DNA of 38,142 nt. Origin: Pseudomonadota bacterium (GTDB taxonomy: Bacteria; Pseudomonadota; Alphaproteobacteria; Rhizobiales; Rhizobiaceae). The DNA is taken from assembly GCA_023390055.1 (NCBI GenBank), contig JAEWDP010000150.1:1-38142 (forward strand). Direction: 5' to 3'. Positions 1 through 7,914 of the stretch are shown piece by piece (the first letter of the stretch is position 1; each line of letters opens with the position of its first letter). Below the pieces are notes generated by a model. The model searched no databases. It saw only the letters and a list, made by a program, of their open reading frames with translations, and was not told the DNA's origin. A program made the position numbers and the translations under genes.

Positions 1-145
1 GGTTGCCGACGACGAGGTTCGCATCATGGGATCGAAGTCGGAACTGCTGCGAACGTTGGTCGCCGCTTCAAGCGTAGAAACGGCGGCGTTCGGCGTTCAT
101 AGTTCTGTTCTGAAATGGCGCACCCGAAGAGATTCGAACTCCTGA
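1..145 (+). CDS. C-terminal fragment of a probable serine site-specific recombinase (5' end outside the window)
   Basis: An open frame enters from the left edge (codons starting at base 2) and ends at TGA 143-145, giving 47 residues. It contains GSKSELLRTLVAASS and ends WRTRRDSNS. I recognise this ending from memory as typical of serine recombinases (resolvase/invertase family, with zinc-ribbon region) in rhizobia and relatives; no search was run. The last nine codons are the antisense of the 3' end of the tRNA-Arg gene, so the reading frame runs into that gene. This suggests that the recombinase sits at the end of an element integrated at the tRNA, with the element to the left. Catalytic residues lie outside the window, so activity cannot be judged. 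Confidence 0.6.
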   Translation, partial: VADDEVRIMGSKSELLRTLVAASSVETAAFGVHSSVLKWRTRRDSNS

Positions 146-192
146 CCCCCAGATTCGTAGTCTGGTGCTCTATCCAGCTGAGCTACGGGTGC
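116..192 (-). tRNA. tRNA-Arg (anticodon ACG)
   Basis: The complement folds as a 77-nt cloverleaf. The acceptor stem is GCACCCG/CGGGTGC, followed by TA and a D stem GCTC/GAGC. The anticodon stem CCAGA/TCTGG encloses loop CTACGAA, which gives anticodon ACG. The T arm carries GTTCGAAT. The discriminator is G and CCA is encoded (complement of 116-118). By established knowledge A34 of this tRNA is deaminated to inosine by TadA, so that it reads CGU, CGC and CGA. The 3' end abuts the recombinase fragment, and tRNA 3' ends are common integration sites. Confidence 0.95.
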
Positions 193-228
193 GCATTGCG
201 AAACGGCAACGCCGCTTGCGTGGGCGAT

Positions 229-257
229 CCTCTAAAACGTCCGCATTGCGATTGCAA
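229..257 (-). promoter_or_regulatory. Candidate sigma-70 promoter of tRNA-Arg
   Basis: On the minus strand TTGCAA (252-257) is followed after 17 nt by TAGAGG (229-234), about 37 nt before the tRNA 5' end. The -10 match is weak. Confidence 0.25.
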
Positions 258-332
258 GCGATTTTCCCGGTTAAATCCCATTTTTACCGACACAGGATCC
301 ACAACAAATTGAAAACGAGAGCTTTTCTCTGG

Positions 333-1823
333 TCATGCGCGGATGCGGTAGTCGTCAAGTGCTACGGGACGGTCCGGTATTTCGATCCTGAACTGTGTTC
401 CCGGTCCCGGTTTTTCGACCAGGGCGATCGTGCCACCATGAGCGAGCACCAGTTCACGGGCAATGGCAAGACCAAGACCGGTACCTCCAGAGCGTGCAGA
501 TCCGCGAAACGCGGCAAAAAGGTTCTCACGTGCTTTTCGCGGCATGCCCGGACCAGTATCATCGATGATAATACTAACAACACTTCCCATTCGCTGAGCC
601 GAAATTGTAATCCGGCGTACTGTCGCAGGATCATCCAAATGGAACGAGGCAAGAGCCTGCACCGCATTGCGGCAGATATTGTGGATGACACGGAACAGTT
701 GATCGCTGTCGGCGTCAATTTCCAGGTCCGCAGGTATCTGCTCCTGGAAATCGATCAGCCCGTCAGGATCGAGCGCAAGTATATCACGGACATCCTGGCA
801 AAGGTTCGCGAAACGGACCATCCGTCGCCTTGGCGCCGCTTCTGATGCCTGTCCGTAAGAGAGTACCTCGCTCGTATATCCGACAGCACGATCGATTGTC
901 CGCAGCAGCTTTGGCGCAAAGCTTCGCACCATAGGATCCTCGACATCGACAAGACGGTCAGACATGAGTTGGGCAGAGGCAAGAATATTGCGCATGTCGT
1001 GATTGATCTTGGAGACAGCAAGACCAAGATCCGCAAGATTCTTCTGCTGTTTCAATGTTCGCTGCAACTCGACCTGCATGGCGGCCAAGTGTCGCCCGGC
1101 AACGGCGAGTTCGCCTTGTGCCCTGTTGCCCTTGAATACCCGTTGCGGATCATCCGGTTTTTCTGAGAAGAACTGCATGTTTCTCGTCAGATACCTGATC
1201 GGGCGGATCATCATGCGATTGATGGCAAGGAAGATCAGTACGGCAGTGATCAGTGAAATGGCGAATGACAAAATGAACATCAGGCGTGAGTAACGTAACA
1301 TGTCGCTCCGAAGCGCATCGTCGGACATGACCATTTCAATGATCATCTCAGTGTCGCCGATCGGGCCAAAAACCCGCATGATCCGTTCCCCCCCGAACAA
1401 CAGCGTGTTCAGTGCATCGCGTATCGACACCGGGAGAGAAATATCTGACAGGTCATACTGGTCATCGACCTGTGGTGGCGTATCAATCGCCGCAAGCAAT
1501 CGCGACGTACCATCCTTACGCAGCGCAATGACCTTTGACCCTGTCGCGAGAAGAGTATCGTCCTGGACATTGCGCGGCAGGTCCGAGGCCTGAAGGCCAT
1601 CGATGACTATTCCCGCTGCAGCGACCGTGTCCAGCCTGTCGCGTAACCAGTTTATCCGCATGCCGGCGACCGAAGGAACGAAGATCAAGATTTCCGCAAG
1701 CATTACGAATATCATCGTCAGCCAGAGGAGGCGTCCGGACAGGCCGCGGAAGAGACCGGGCATGGGCTCGAGGCCCGCCTGCTCCTGTACTGAGTCCTGA
1801 TCTCTATGGGCTTCGCCGCTCAT
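333..1823 (-). CDS. Membrane sensor histidine kinase, orphan
   Basis: A 496-residue inner-membrane kinase. Transmembrane segments lie at about 31-53 and 179-201 and enclose a sensor region of about 125 residues with no recognised fold. A HAMP linker follows (about 202-255). The phosphoacceptor region reads KINHDMRN with His275. The ATPase domain shows the N box around Asn386, the G1 box DDTGPGMP (421-428) and the G2 box GGTGLGLAIA (446-455), so the catalytic residues look complete. The start is backed by GGAG a few bases upstream. No response regulator gene is adjacent, so its partner and stimulus are unknown. The phosphoacceptor motif HDMRN differs from the common HELRTPL form. A 9-bp leader hairpin precedes the gene. 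Confidence 0.9.
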   Translation of the reverse strand: MSGEAHRDQDSVQEQAGLEPMPGLFRGLSGRLLWLTMIFVMLAEILIFVPSVAGMRINWLRDRLDTVAAAGIVIDGLQASDLPRNVQDDTLLATGSKVIALRKDGTSRLLAAIDTPPQVDDQYDLSDISLPVSIRDALNTLLFGGERIMRVFGPIGDTEMIIEMVMSDDALRSDMLRYSRLMFILSFAISLITAVLIFLAINRMMIRPIRYLTRNMQFFSEKPDDPQRVFKGNRAQGELAVAGRHLAAMQVELQRTLKQQKNLADLGLAVSKINHDMRNILASAQLMSDRLVDVEDPMVRSFAPKLLRTIDRAVGYTSEVLSYGQASEAAPRRRMVRFANLCQDVRDILALDPDGLIDFQEQIPADLEIDADSDQLFRVIHNICRNAVQALASFHLDDPATVRRITISAQRMGSVVSIIIDDTGPGMPRKARENLFAAFRGSARSGGTGLGLAIARELVLAHGGTIALVEKPGPGTQFRIEIPDRPVALDDYRIRA

Positions 1824-1840
1824 GCGGATCTCCGGTACAT

Positions 1841-1864
1841 AGCTGCCGACGCCCCTCGGCAGCT
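1841..1864 (-). other. Hairpin in the leader of the histidine kinase gene
   Basis: Arms AGCTGCCGA and TCGGCAGCT pair perfectly over 9 bp around a 6-nt loop. The hairpin lies about 17 nt upstream of the kinase ATG, just ahead of its GGAG. There is no following T run, so it is more likely a leader structure or operator than a terminator. Confidence 0.45.
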
Positions 1865-1919
1865 GTCTCTACTTTGCTGCACCCTTTCTTCTATCATTTT
1901 TTTTGCCATGCACAAACGG

Positions 1920-1948
1920 CGGGACCGAAGGCATACTCTTCGGTCCCG
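1920..1948 (-). terminator. Probable terminator of the chemoreceptor gene
   Basis: An 11-bp perfect stem (CGGGACCGAAG / CTTCGGTCCCG) with a 7-nt loop starts about 24 nt after the chemoreceptor stop. The downstream tract CCGTTTGTG is only weakly T-rich, so termination may be partial and some transcripts could reach the histidine kinase gene. Confidence 0.55.
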
Positions 1949-1971
1949 TGCAGATCAGGCCATACAGAGAC

Positions 1972-4062
1972 TTAAAACTCTTCCCAGTCTGCTGCAGAAG
2001 AAGCTGTCGCAGCAGAGGTTCCGATGCCAAGTGCCTTTGCAATGGTTCCCGTCATTGCCCGGGCCGGGGATCTGCGCGGACGCTGATCGGATGCGATCAC
2101 GGGGCCGGCCGGCCCGACAGAGGGCGGTGTGCGCAACTTGCTCATGGTTCCTGCCTCTGTCGAAGCAGGATACGCTGGGCTTGGCTGCCCGGCTCCATCA
2201 CGACCACCACCGATATCGAAGTTGGAAACCATGGAATGGAGATTTGTTGCCTCGCCGGACAATCTTTGTGTCGCTGCCGAGGTCTGCTCGACCATTGCTG
2301 CATTCTGCTGGGTCATCTGGTCCATCTGGTTTACAGCAGTATTGACCTCCTGAAGTCCAGTCGCCTGTTCCTTTGCGGCCACTGCAATCGACTGGATATG
2401 GTCATTGATGCGCAACACCCGCGCTTCAATTTCCGACAGGGCCTCGCCAGTTTTCTGTACCAGCTTCACGCCTCCTGCCACCTCTTCGCCCGATTTGGTG
2501 ATCAGAGCTTTGATGTCCTTGGCAGCGGCCGCGGATCGTTGCGCGAGTTCACGAACTTCCTGTGCCACGACGGCAAACCCCTTGCCTGCGTCTCCGGCCC
2601 GGGCAGCCTCCACTCCGGCATTAAGTGCCAAAAGGTTCGTCTGAAACGCAATTTCGTCGATAACGTTGGTAATCTGAGCAATTTCGTTTGAAGCCTGCTC
2701 GATGCGACCCATCGCTCCAATCGCACTTCTGACAACCGTGCCCGACTGTACGGCGCTTTCCTTCGCTTCAGCGACCATGACATTTGCTTCCTGCGCACGT
2801 TCCGTTGAAGTACGCACGACAGCCGTGATCTGATCCAGCGCCGCAGACGTTTCCTCCAGCGCGGCCGCCTGCTGCTCGGTGCGTTTCGACAGATCATGCG
2901 TTGCAGTGCCAAGTTCAGCAGAACTGCCGCTGATCGTGCTGGTGCTGATTTTCACGTTTTGCATGGCGGTGCGAAGATTTTCCACGGCAGCGTTCACATT
3001 CTGCTGCAGCTCGGCAAAGACGCCTCTAAAACTGCCTGACATTGTTTGCGTGAGGTCACCTTGCGACAGGCGCCGCACGACACGCCCGGTTTCAGACACC
3101 CCGGTCTCGACACTATCCAGGAGATGATCAACACTACGCGCAAAATTGTCGAGGCTTTCATTTCCGAACTGCTTGTCGATACGTCGGCTGAAATCGCCCT
3201 CTACGGCTGCACCAACCACTGCTTCCATACGGGAATGAAGGTCGTCGCTTTGCGCACGCGCACCGCTTTCCTGTGCGTTCATGCGAGCAACCTCAATGCC
3301 GTTGTCCTTGAACACCTCGACCGCTGCAGCCATCTCGCCGATTTCATCAGCACGCCCGACTGAGGGTACCTGCGTGGCAAAATCACCATCCGCAATCTGC
3401 TTCATGCTTGCAGTGAGGTCGAGGATCGGCGCACTCAACTGACGGCGCCCGAGATAGAGTCCAAAGGCGGCACCAGCACCAACGCCTAACAGTGTAACCG
3501 CCGCAACGATGGCAAAGATTGTATTGCCAAACTGGTCCAGTGCGTTGTTCACCGCGTCCAGTTCGGCGATGTCGGCATTGACGATGGCGTCAATCTCGGC
3601 CTGATAGGCTTTACGATTGTTCCGATTTCCCTCGTTGTTGCCCTGCTCGTTTGCTGCTTTCGGCCCAACTTCAGCAGCCAGACGGACAGTCTCGGAACGA
3701 AAAGCCTTGAATTCCGCGGAACGTTCCAGCAGATTTTCGAAACTCGCCTTCTGGCCGGCCGGGACCATCGGCACCCACTGTGCCAGCAACCCCTCCATGC
3801 TCTCCAGGCTATCAAGAACCCCTTCTCCAAATTTTGCAGCCGCTTGCGACGTGTCGGACGCATAAATCCCTCTTGCGTCCATCACCACCGCCGTGACCAG
3901 TCTGTTCAGAGTCTCCCCCATATGGGCTCGATGTGCGGCGACCTCGTAGGCATCCATGCGCTGTCGATATTCCGACAGAGCAAAAAGAGATAGCCCGCCC
4001 ACCAGCAGCGTCACCGCACTCATGAGACCGACAAGCAAGTTGATCTTGCCGCGTATTTTCAT
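1972..4062 (-). CDS. Methyl-accepting chemotaxis protein
   Basis: A 696-residue chemoreceptor. TM1 is at about 9-29 and TM2 at about 182-205. Between them is a mostly helical periplasmic sensor with an Asn/Glu-rich stretch (about 138-150). HAMP sequence follows TM2 (about 206-260), and a second HAMP-like repeat lies near 305-360. The signalling domain has the conserved hairpin tip around 468-510 (IDEIAFQTNLLALNAG onward). The tail ends DWEEF after a flexible Pro/Ala-rich linker, resembling the C-terminal pentapeptide that tethers CheR and CheB in some receptors. The start is supported by AGAGGA seven bases upstream. Its ligand cannot be read from sequence. No chemotaxis operon is in the window, so it signals to CheA/CheW encoded elsewhere. 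Confidence 0.93.
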   Translation of the reverse strand: MKIRGKINLLVGLMSAVTLLVGGLSLFALSEYRQRMDAYEVAAHRAHMGETLNRLVTAVVMDARGIYASDTSQAAAKFGEGVLDSLESMEGLLAQWVPMVPAGQKASFENLLERSAEFKAFRSETVRLAAEVGPKAANEQGNNEGNRNNRKAYQAEIDAIVNADIAELDAVNNALDQFGNTIFAIVAAVTLLGVGAGAAFGLYLGRRQLSAPILDLTASMKQIADGDFATQVPSVGRADEIGEMAAAVEVFKDNGIEVARMNAQESGARAQSDDLHSRMEAVVGAAVEGDFSRRIDKQFGNESLDNFARSVDHLLDSVETGVSETGRVVRRLSQGDLTQTMSGSFRGVFAELQQNVNAAVENLRTAMQNVKISTSTISGSSAELGTATHDLSKRTEQQAAALEETSAALDQITAVVRTSTERAQEANVMVAEAKESAVQSGTVVRSAIGAMGRIEQASNEIAQITNVIDEIAFQTNLLALNAGVEAARAGDAGKGFAVVAQEVRELAQRSAAAAKDIKALITKSGEEVAGGVKLVQKTGEALSEIEARVLRINDHIQSIAVAAKEQATGLQEVNTAVNQMDQMTQQNAAMVEQTSAATQRLSGEATNLHSMVSNFDIGGGRDGAGQPSPAYPASTEAGTMSKLRTPPSVGPAGPVIASDQRPRRSPARAMTGTIAKALGIGTSAATASSAADWEEF

Positions 4063-4625
4063 ATCAAGTTCCTCTCACACCACAGTATCAGGCAACGGAC
4101 TGCGGCATGCCGAAATCTCTACCTAGTGTGGAAGATCTAGCACCCATCCATTAAGGAATACTTGAATGCTGCCCCAGCTAACACACGCTATCTGCGGCAG
4201 TTTCTCCCCATGTTCGAGGCACTCGAAACCTCCTGCGGCCACGGGGATCGCAACATTGTTACCGCGCAACCAGCCTTCGTTTTGAAGATCGCCTTGATTA
4301 ACAACTTTATCGCCCGCTAACGGGTGACATTGGGGGAGGAACTTTCGCCTTGTCGATGGTTCACGCTTCAAAGCAACGGCAAACCGCCACGTCCATGGCG
4401 TTTTCAATGAATGCCTTTGAAACTTTGCTTCATGTCCGACACAGGATGTGCCACCCAATCGGCATGGCGGGCAGGAATTGACTTTTACGCGAGAGATCTC
4501 CTATAAGCCGCGCACGTTCAGGTCCTTTCGGCTCGCGCGCGTGCAGAACTATTGCCTGACGTTGTCTAAACGCTCTTGCCTCAGGGCATTCTTAAGAAGG
4601 GCCGCACACCGCGGTATTAAAATAA
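4063..4625. other. Intergenic region between divergent chemoreceptor and rpmH genes
   Basis: 563 bp without a supported gene. The right part holds the rpmH promoter and an approximately 110-nt leader. The left 400 bp must contain the chemoreceptor promoter, but I see no convincing match. An open minus-strand frame of 111 codons (4123-4458) has no recognisable family and no clear ribosome site. Confidence 0.6.
4478..4507 (+). promoter_or_regulatory. Candidate sigma-70 promoter of rpmH-rnpA-yidC
   Basis: TTGACT (4478-4483) and TATAAG (4502-4507) are separated by 18 nt. It is among the best housekeeping promoter matches in the window and reads towards rpmH, leaving a leader of about 110 nt. Confidence 0.6.
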
Positions 4626-4763
4626 ATGACGAAGCGTACCTATCAACCGTCCAAGCTTGTTCGCAAGCGTCGCCATGGCTTTCGGTCCCGTATGGCCACA
4701 AACGGTGGCCGCAAGGTTCTTGCAGCACGTCGTTCACGTGGCCGCAAGCGTCTCTCGGCTTAA
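4626..4763 (+). CDS. rpmH: Ribosomal protein L34
   Basis: A 45-codon gene encoding a very basic protein that starts MTKRTYQPSKLVRKRRHGF and ends GRKRLSA. This matches bacterial L34 over its full length. L34 is a small 23S rRNA-binding protein of the large ribosomal subunit. It is followed at once by rnpA and yidC, the conserved bacterial order. A strong-looking promoter lies about 120 bp upstream. The ribosome site is weak: AT-rich sequence rather than a clear GGAG precedes the ATG. Confidence 0.97.
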   Translation: MTKRTYQPSKLVRKRRHGFRSRMATNGGRKVLAARRSRGRKRLSA

Positions 4764-4790
4764 GGGCCGGGTGTGCCCGACAGTCGGGCA

Positions 4791-5183
4791 ATGACGCATG
4801 ATATAAATAAGAAAGTAACTGTTGGGCGGTTGAAAAACCGGCCGCAGTTTCTCGCCGTGCGGCATGGAGAATCCCGTCGTGGCCGAACATTCCTTCTGGA
4901 AGTACTCGACCGCAATGACCGGACATCACCACCCCGGGTTGGCTTTACGGTCACCAAGAAGCACGGTAACGCCGTAGAGCGCAACAGGATGCGCCGGCGG
5001 CTAAAAGAGGCAGTTCGGCAGGGCGCCGGGTTTGCAATGAAAGCTGGACATGACTATGTCATTGTCGCGCGACGGGAGGTCCTGACGATAGATTTCGCGG
5101 AACTGACTGCGCAGCTCACCGACCGCATCGAAGGCCGTTCGAGACCGAAGCGGTCCGAGGAGACCCGTTCCAGGAAAGCATGA
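4791..5183 (+). CDS. rnpA: Ribonuclease P protein component
   Basis: The protein subunit of RNase P, which with the M1 RNA matures tRNA 5' ends. The 130-residue product carries GRLKNRPQFLAV near the N-terminus and the RNA-binding signature RNRMRRRLKEAV. I chose the ATG at 4791 because MTHDINKK aligns with how rhizobial RnpA proteins start; a GTG at 4773 would add six residues. It lies 27 bp after rpmH and overlaps yidC by 4 nt (ATGA), which indicates co-transcription and translational coupling. Confidence 0.95.
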   Translation: MTHDINKKVTVGRLKNRPQFLAVRHGESRRGRTFLLEVLDRNDRTSPPRVGFTVTKKHGNAVERNRMRRRLKEAVRQGAGFAMKAGHDYVIVARREVLTIDFAELTAQLTDRIEGRSRPKRSEETRSRKA

Positions 5184-6991
5184 TGGAAAAAAACCGCAAT
5201 TACTTCATTGCGATCGCCCTCTCGGTAGTGATCGTCCTCGCTTGGCAATTCCTCTATATGAACCCGAGGATGGAAGCCCAGCAGCGCGCCCTGGAAGCTC
5301 AACAGGCCCTCGAGGCTCAGCAAACACAGGAGGCGACGACAGCGCAGACCGCTGGCGAAAGCCCCAGCGCGACCGTGAACGGTACACTTCCAGCAGGAAC
5401 CCAGGGCCATGCAACGCTCACCCGCGAACAATCGCTGGCTAAGAACCCGCGGGTTGAGGTTGACACACCTGCGCTTTCCGGCTCGATCAATCTTATCGGC
5501 GCTCGCTTCGATGATATCCGTTTACGCGGCTATCACGAGACCGTTGACGATGAGAGCCCGATCATCACGCTCTTTTCTCCAGCCGATACCGCCGATGGCT
5601 ATTTCACGGAACTTGGCTTCGTTCAAAGCGAAACCTCCGGAACCGTTCCCGGCCCGACAACTGAATGGACCCTTGCAAGCGGCGACAGGCTGACAGCCGA
5701 AACCCCGGTCGTGCTGACATTTACTAACGAAAAGGGCGTTGTATTCAGCCGGACCATTGCCGTCGATGACCACTACATGCTGACCGTTACCGACAAGATA
5801 GACAATGTTACCGGTGAGCCTGTCACCTTTGCACCCTATGGGCGTGTTACGCGCTACAACAAACCGGAAACACCTTCCGTCTATGTTATTCACGAAGGCT
5901 TTCTCGGCGTCATCGGCAAAGAAGGCGGCCTTGTCGAGGAAGGCTACGGTGACGTCGAAGACGCTCCCGTCGCCAACCCCAAAGCAACTGGTGGCTGGCT
6001 CGGAATTACCGACAAATACTGGGCGGCAGCACTCATCCCGCCACAGGACATTCCATACGAATCCCGTTTCTCTCACTTTGCCGACGGTCAGCCGCGCTAC
6101 CAGACCGACTACAAGGGTGATGCTGTAACCGTACAGCCTGGTGAAGCGACCGAAATCAAGACACTTGTCTTCGCGGGCGCAAAGGAAGTGCCGGTGGTAG
6201 ATCGCTATGAAGCTGAGTACTCGATCCCCCGCTTCGATCTTCTGATCGACTGGGGATGGTTCTACTTCATTACCAAGCCGATGTTTAAGCTGATGGACTT
6301 CTTCTTCCGCTACTTCGGCAATTTCGGCGTCGCTATCCTGCTCACAACAATCGTCGTCAAGGCGATCTTCTTCCCGCTTGCCAGCAAGCAATATGCCTCC
6401 ATGGCCAATATGAAGCGCATGCAGCCCAAGATGGCAGAGCTGAAGGAAAAGCATGGCGATGATCGCATGGCGCTGCAACAGGCAATGATGCAGCTCTATA
6501 AGGAAGAAAAGATCAATCCGATCGCGGGATGCTGGCCGATCCTCCTGCAAATCCCGGTGTTCTTCGCACTCTACAAAGTCATCTACGTCACCATCGAGAT
6601 GCGCCATGCACCATTCTTTGGCTGGATCCAGGACTTGTCGGCACCCGATCCGACATCTGTATTCAACCTGTTCGGCCTGTTGCCGTTCGGTGTACCGGCC
6701 TTCCTGATGATCGGCGTGTGGCCATTGATCATGGGCATCACGATGTTCCTGCAAATGCGGATGAACCCAACACCTCCGGATCCGACCCAGGCCATGATCT
6801 TCAACTGGATGCCACTCGTGTTCACCTTCATGCTGGCAACCTTCCCGGCGGGCCTCGTCATCTACTGGGCGTGGAACAACACCCTTTCAATCACGCAGCA
6901 GGCACTTATCATGAAGCGCCACGGTGCGAAGATCGAGCTCTTCGATAACCTCAAGGGCCTGTTCCGACGAAAGCCGGCACCCAGCGAGTAG
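5180..6991 (+). CDS. yidC: Membrane protein insertase YidC
   Basis: A 603-residue inner-membrane insertase that folds and inserts membrane proteins alone or with SecYEG. The N-terminal signal anchor is at about 8-26. A Gln/Ala-rich linker (about 33-60) and the large periplasmic P1 domain (about 80-355) follow. The conserved 60-kDa insertase domain begins near 360 and includes KEEKINPIAGCWPILLQIP and the later membrane segments. Length and domain order are normal for a Gram-negative YidC. Two in-frame ATGs (5180 and 5183) are possible starts; MEKNRNYF is the usual N-terminus. It overlaps rnpA by 4 nt, and a strong terminator follows. Confidence 0.97.
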   Translation: MMEKNRNYFIAIALSVVIVLAWQFLYMNPRMEAQQRALEAQQALEAQQTQEATTAQTAGESPSATVNGTLPAGTQGHATLTREQSLAKNPRVEVDTPALSGSINLIGARFDDIRLRGYHETVDDESPIITLFSPADTADGYFTELGFVQSETSGTVPGPTTEWTLASGDRLTAETPVVLTFTNEKGVVFSRTIAVDDHYMLTVTDKIDNVTGEPVTFAPYGRVTRYNKPETPSVYVIHEGFLGVIGKEGGLVEEGYGDVEDAPVANPKATGGWLGITDKYWAAALIPPQDIPYESRFSHFADGQPRYQTDYKGDAVTVQPGEATEIKTLVFAGAKEVPVVDRYEAEYSIPRFDLLIDWGWFYFITKPMFKLMDFFFRYFGNFGVAILLTTIVVKAIFFPLASKQYASMANMKRMQPKMAELKEKHGDDRMALQQAMMQLYKEEKINPIAGCWPILLQIPVFFALYKVIYVTIEMRHAPFFGWIQDLSAPDPTSVFNLFGLLPFGVPAFLMIGVWPLIMGITMFLQMRMNPTPPDPTQAMIFNWMPLVFTFMLATFPAGLVIYWAWNNTLSITQQALIMKRHGAKIELFDNLKGLFRRKPAPSE

Positions 6992-6999
6992 TTCCCGAA

Positions 7000-7031
7000 G
7001 GGCCCGTGTCATCAATGAGCGGGCCCTTTTT
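7000..7031 (+). terminator. Rho-independent terminator after yidC
   Basis: A perfect 7-bp GC stem GGGCCCG/CGGGCCC encloses a 13-nt loop and is followed directly by TTTTT (7027-7031). It lies 8 nt after the yidC stop and ends the rpmH-rnpA-yidC unit. Confidence 0.85.
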
Positions 7032-7177
7032 GCAGTTTTCGGGTTTCCGAAAATCGAACATCGTCTTTGGGGAGCTGCCTGTTTCTACCGGCCTTTCGTC
7101 TGTTCGTCCCCCTTGCAACTTGACAAGCCGGCCCAAAAACCGGAAGCCGTCCTTCCACAGCGACAGGAAAATCACCC

Positions 7178-7840
7178 ATGAGCGCGATCCCGTCCCCGGA
7201 TGAAAAGTCTTTGTTTGGCCGCCCCTGGATCTTCATCCGCGGCGTTCCGTCACTGAAATTCCTGCCACCGGAAGGACCGCTCGAAGTTGCATTTGCAGGG
7301 CGATCCAATGTTGGCAAGTCATCACTCATCAATGCGCTAGTCGGCCACAAGGGTCTGGCTCGTACATCAAACACACCCGGTCGTACCCAGGAACTCAATT
7401 ATTTCATTCCTGATGGCTATTCCGGGAAAGGCCGTGATCTTCCTCCCATGGCACTGGTTGACATGCCGGGCTACGGATACGCACAAGCCCCCAAGGAACA
7501 GGTAGATGCCTGGACAAGGCTCGTCTTTGATTACCTGCGCGGCCGCGCGACGCTAAAGCGCGTTTATGTGTTGATCGACAGTCGCCACGGCATCAAGAAG
7601 AACGACGAGGAGGTACTGGACCTTCTCGACAAGGCAGCAGTATCCTACCAGATCGTCCTGACCAAGATCGACAAGATCAAGGACGCTGGTGTGCCTGGGT
7701 TGATGACCGAAACCGCTCAACGGATCAAGAAGCGGCCTGCTGCCTATCCTGGAATAATCGCCACCTCTTCTGAAAAGGGAAAGGGTCTGGATGAACTGCG
7801 ACAGGCAATCGCTGATACTGTCGGCTATGCCAAGGTTTGA
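7178..7840 (+). CDS. engB: Ribosome biogenesis GTP-binding protein EngB (YsxC/YihA)
   Basis: A 220-residue GTPase of the TrmE-Era-EngA superfamily needed for assembly of the 50S subunit. GTP-binding motifs are in order: G1 GRSNVGKS (41-48), the switch region SNTPGRTQ (64-71), G3 DMPG (95-98) and G4 TKID (162-165). Length is typical. It begins about 150 bp after the yidC terminator and so probably has its own promoter, with argB following 74 bp downstream. The yidC-engB-argB order is common in rhizobia. Confidence 0.96.
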   Translation: MSAIPSPDEKSLFGRPWIFIRGVPSLKFLPPEGPLEVAFAGRSNVGKSSLINALVGHKGLARTSNTPGRTQELNYFIPDGYSGKGRDLPPMALVDMPGYGYAQAPKEQVDAWTRLVFDYLRGRATLKRVYVLIDSRHGIKKNDEEVLDLLDKAAVSYQIVLTKIDKIKDAGVPGLMTETAQRIKKRPAAYPGIIATSSEKGKGLDELRQAIADTVGYAKV

Positions 7841-7914
7841 CACATCGAAGCTTCCTGTTTCTTCTCTTTCAAACATGCGTTAAGAACGCGCCGACCTAGA
7901 CTTGAGGGGACCCC

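Noticed and set aside
165..845. Plus-strand open frame opposite the histidine kinase C-terminus and overlapping tRNA-Arg
   Set aside because: Overlaps a tRNA and a kinase with all catalytic motifs; no family resemblance.
4123..4458. Minus-strand open frame of 111 codons in the rpmH upstream region
   Set aside because: No recognisable family, no clear ribosome site, and composition unlike the coding genes; it would occupy the chemoreceptor/rpmH promoter region.
5522..6754. Long minus-strand open frame opposite yidC
   Set aside because: Entirely antisense to an intact, well-conserved yidC; frame openness follows from codon bias of the real gene.
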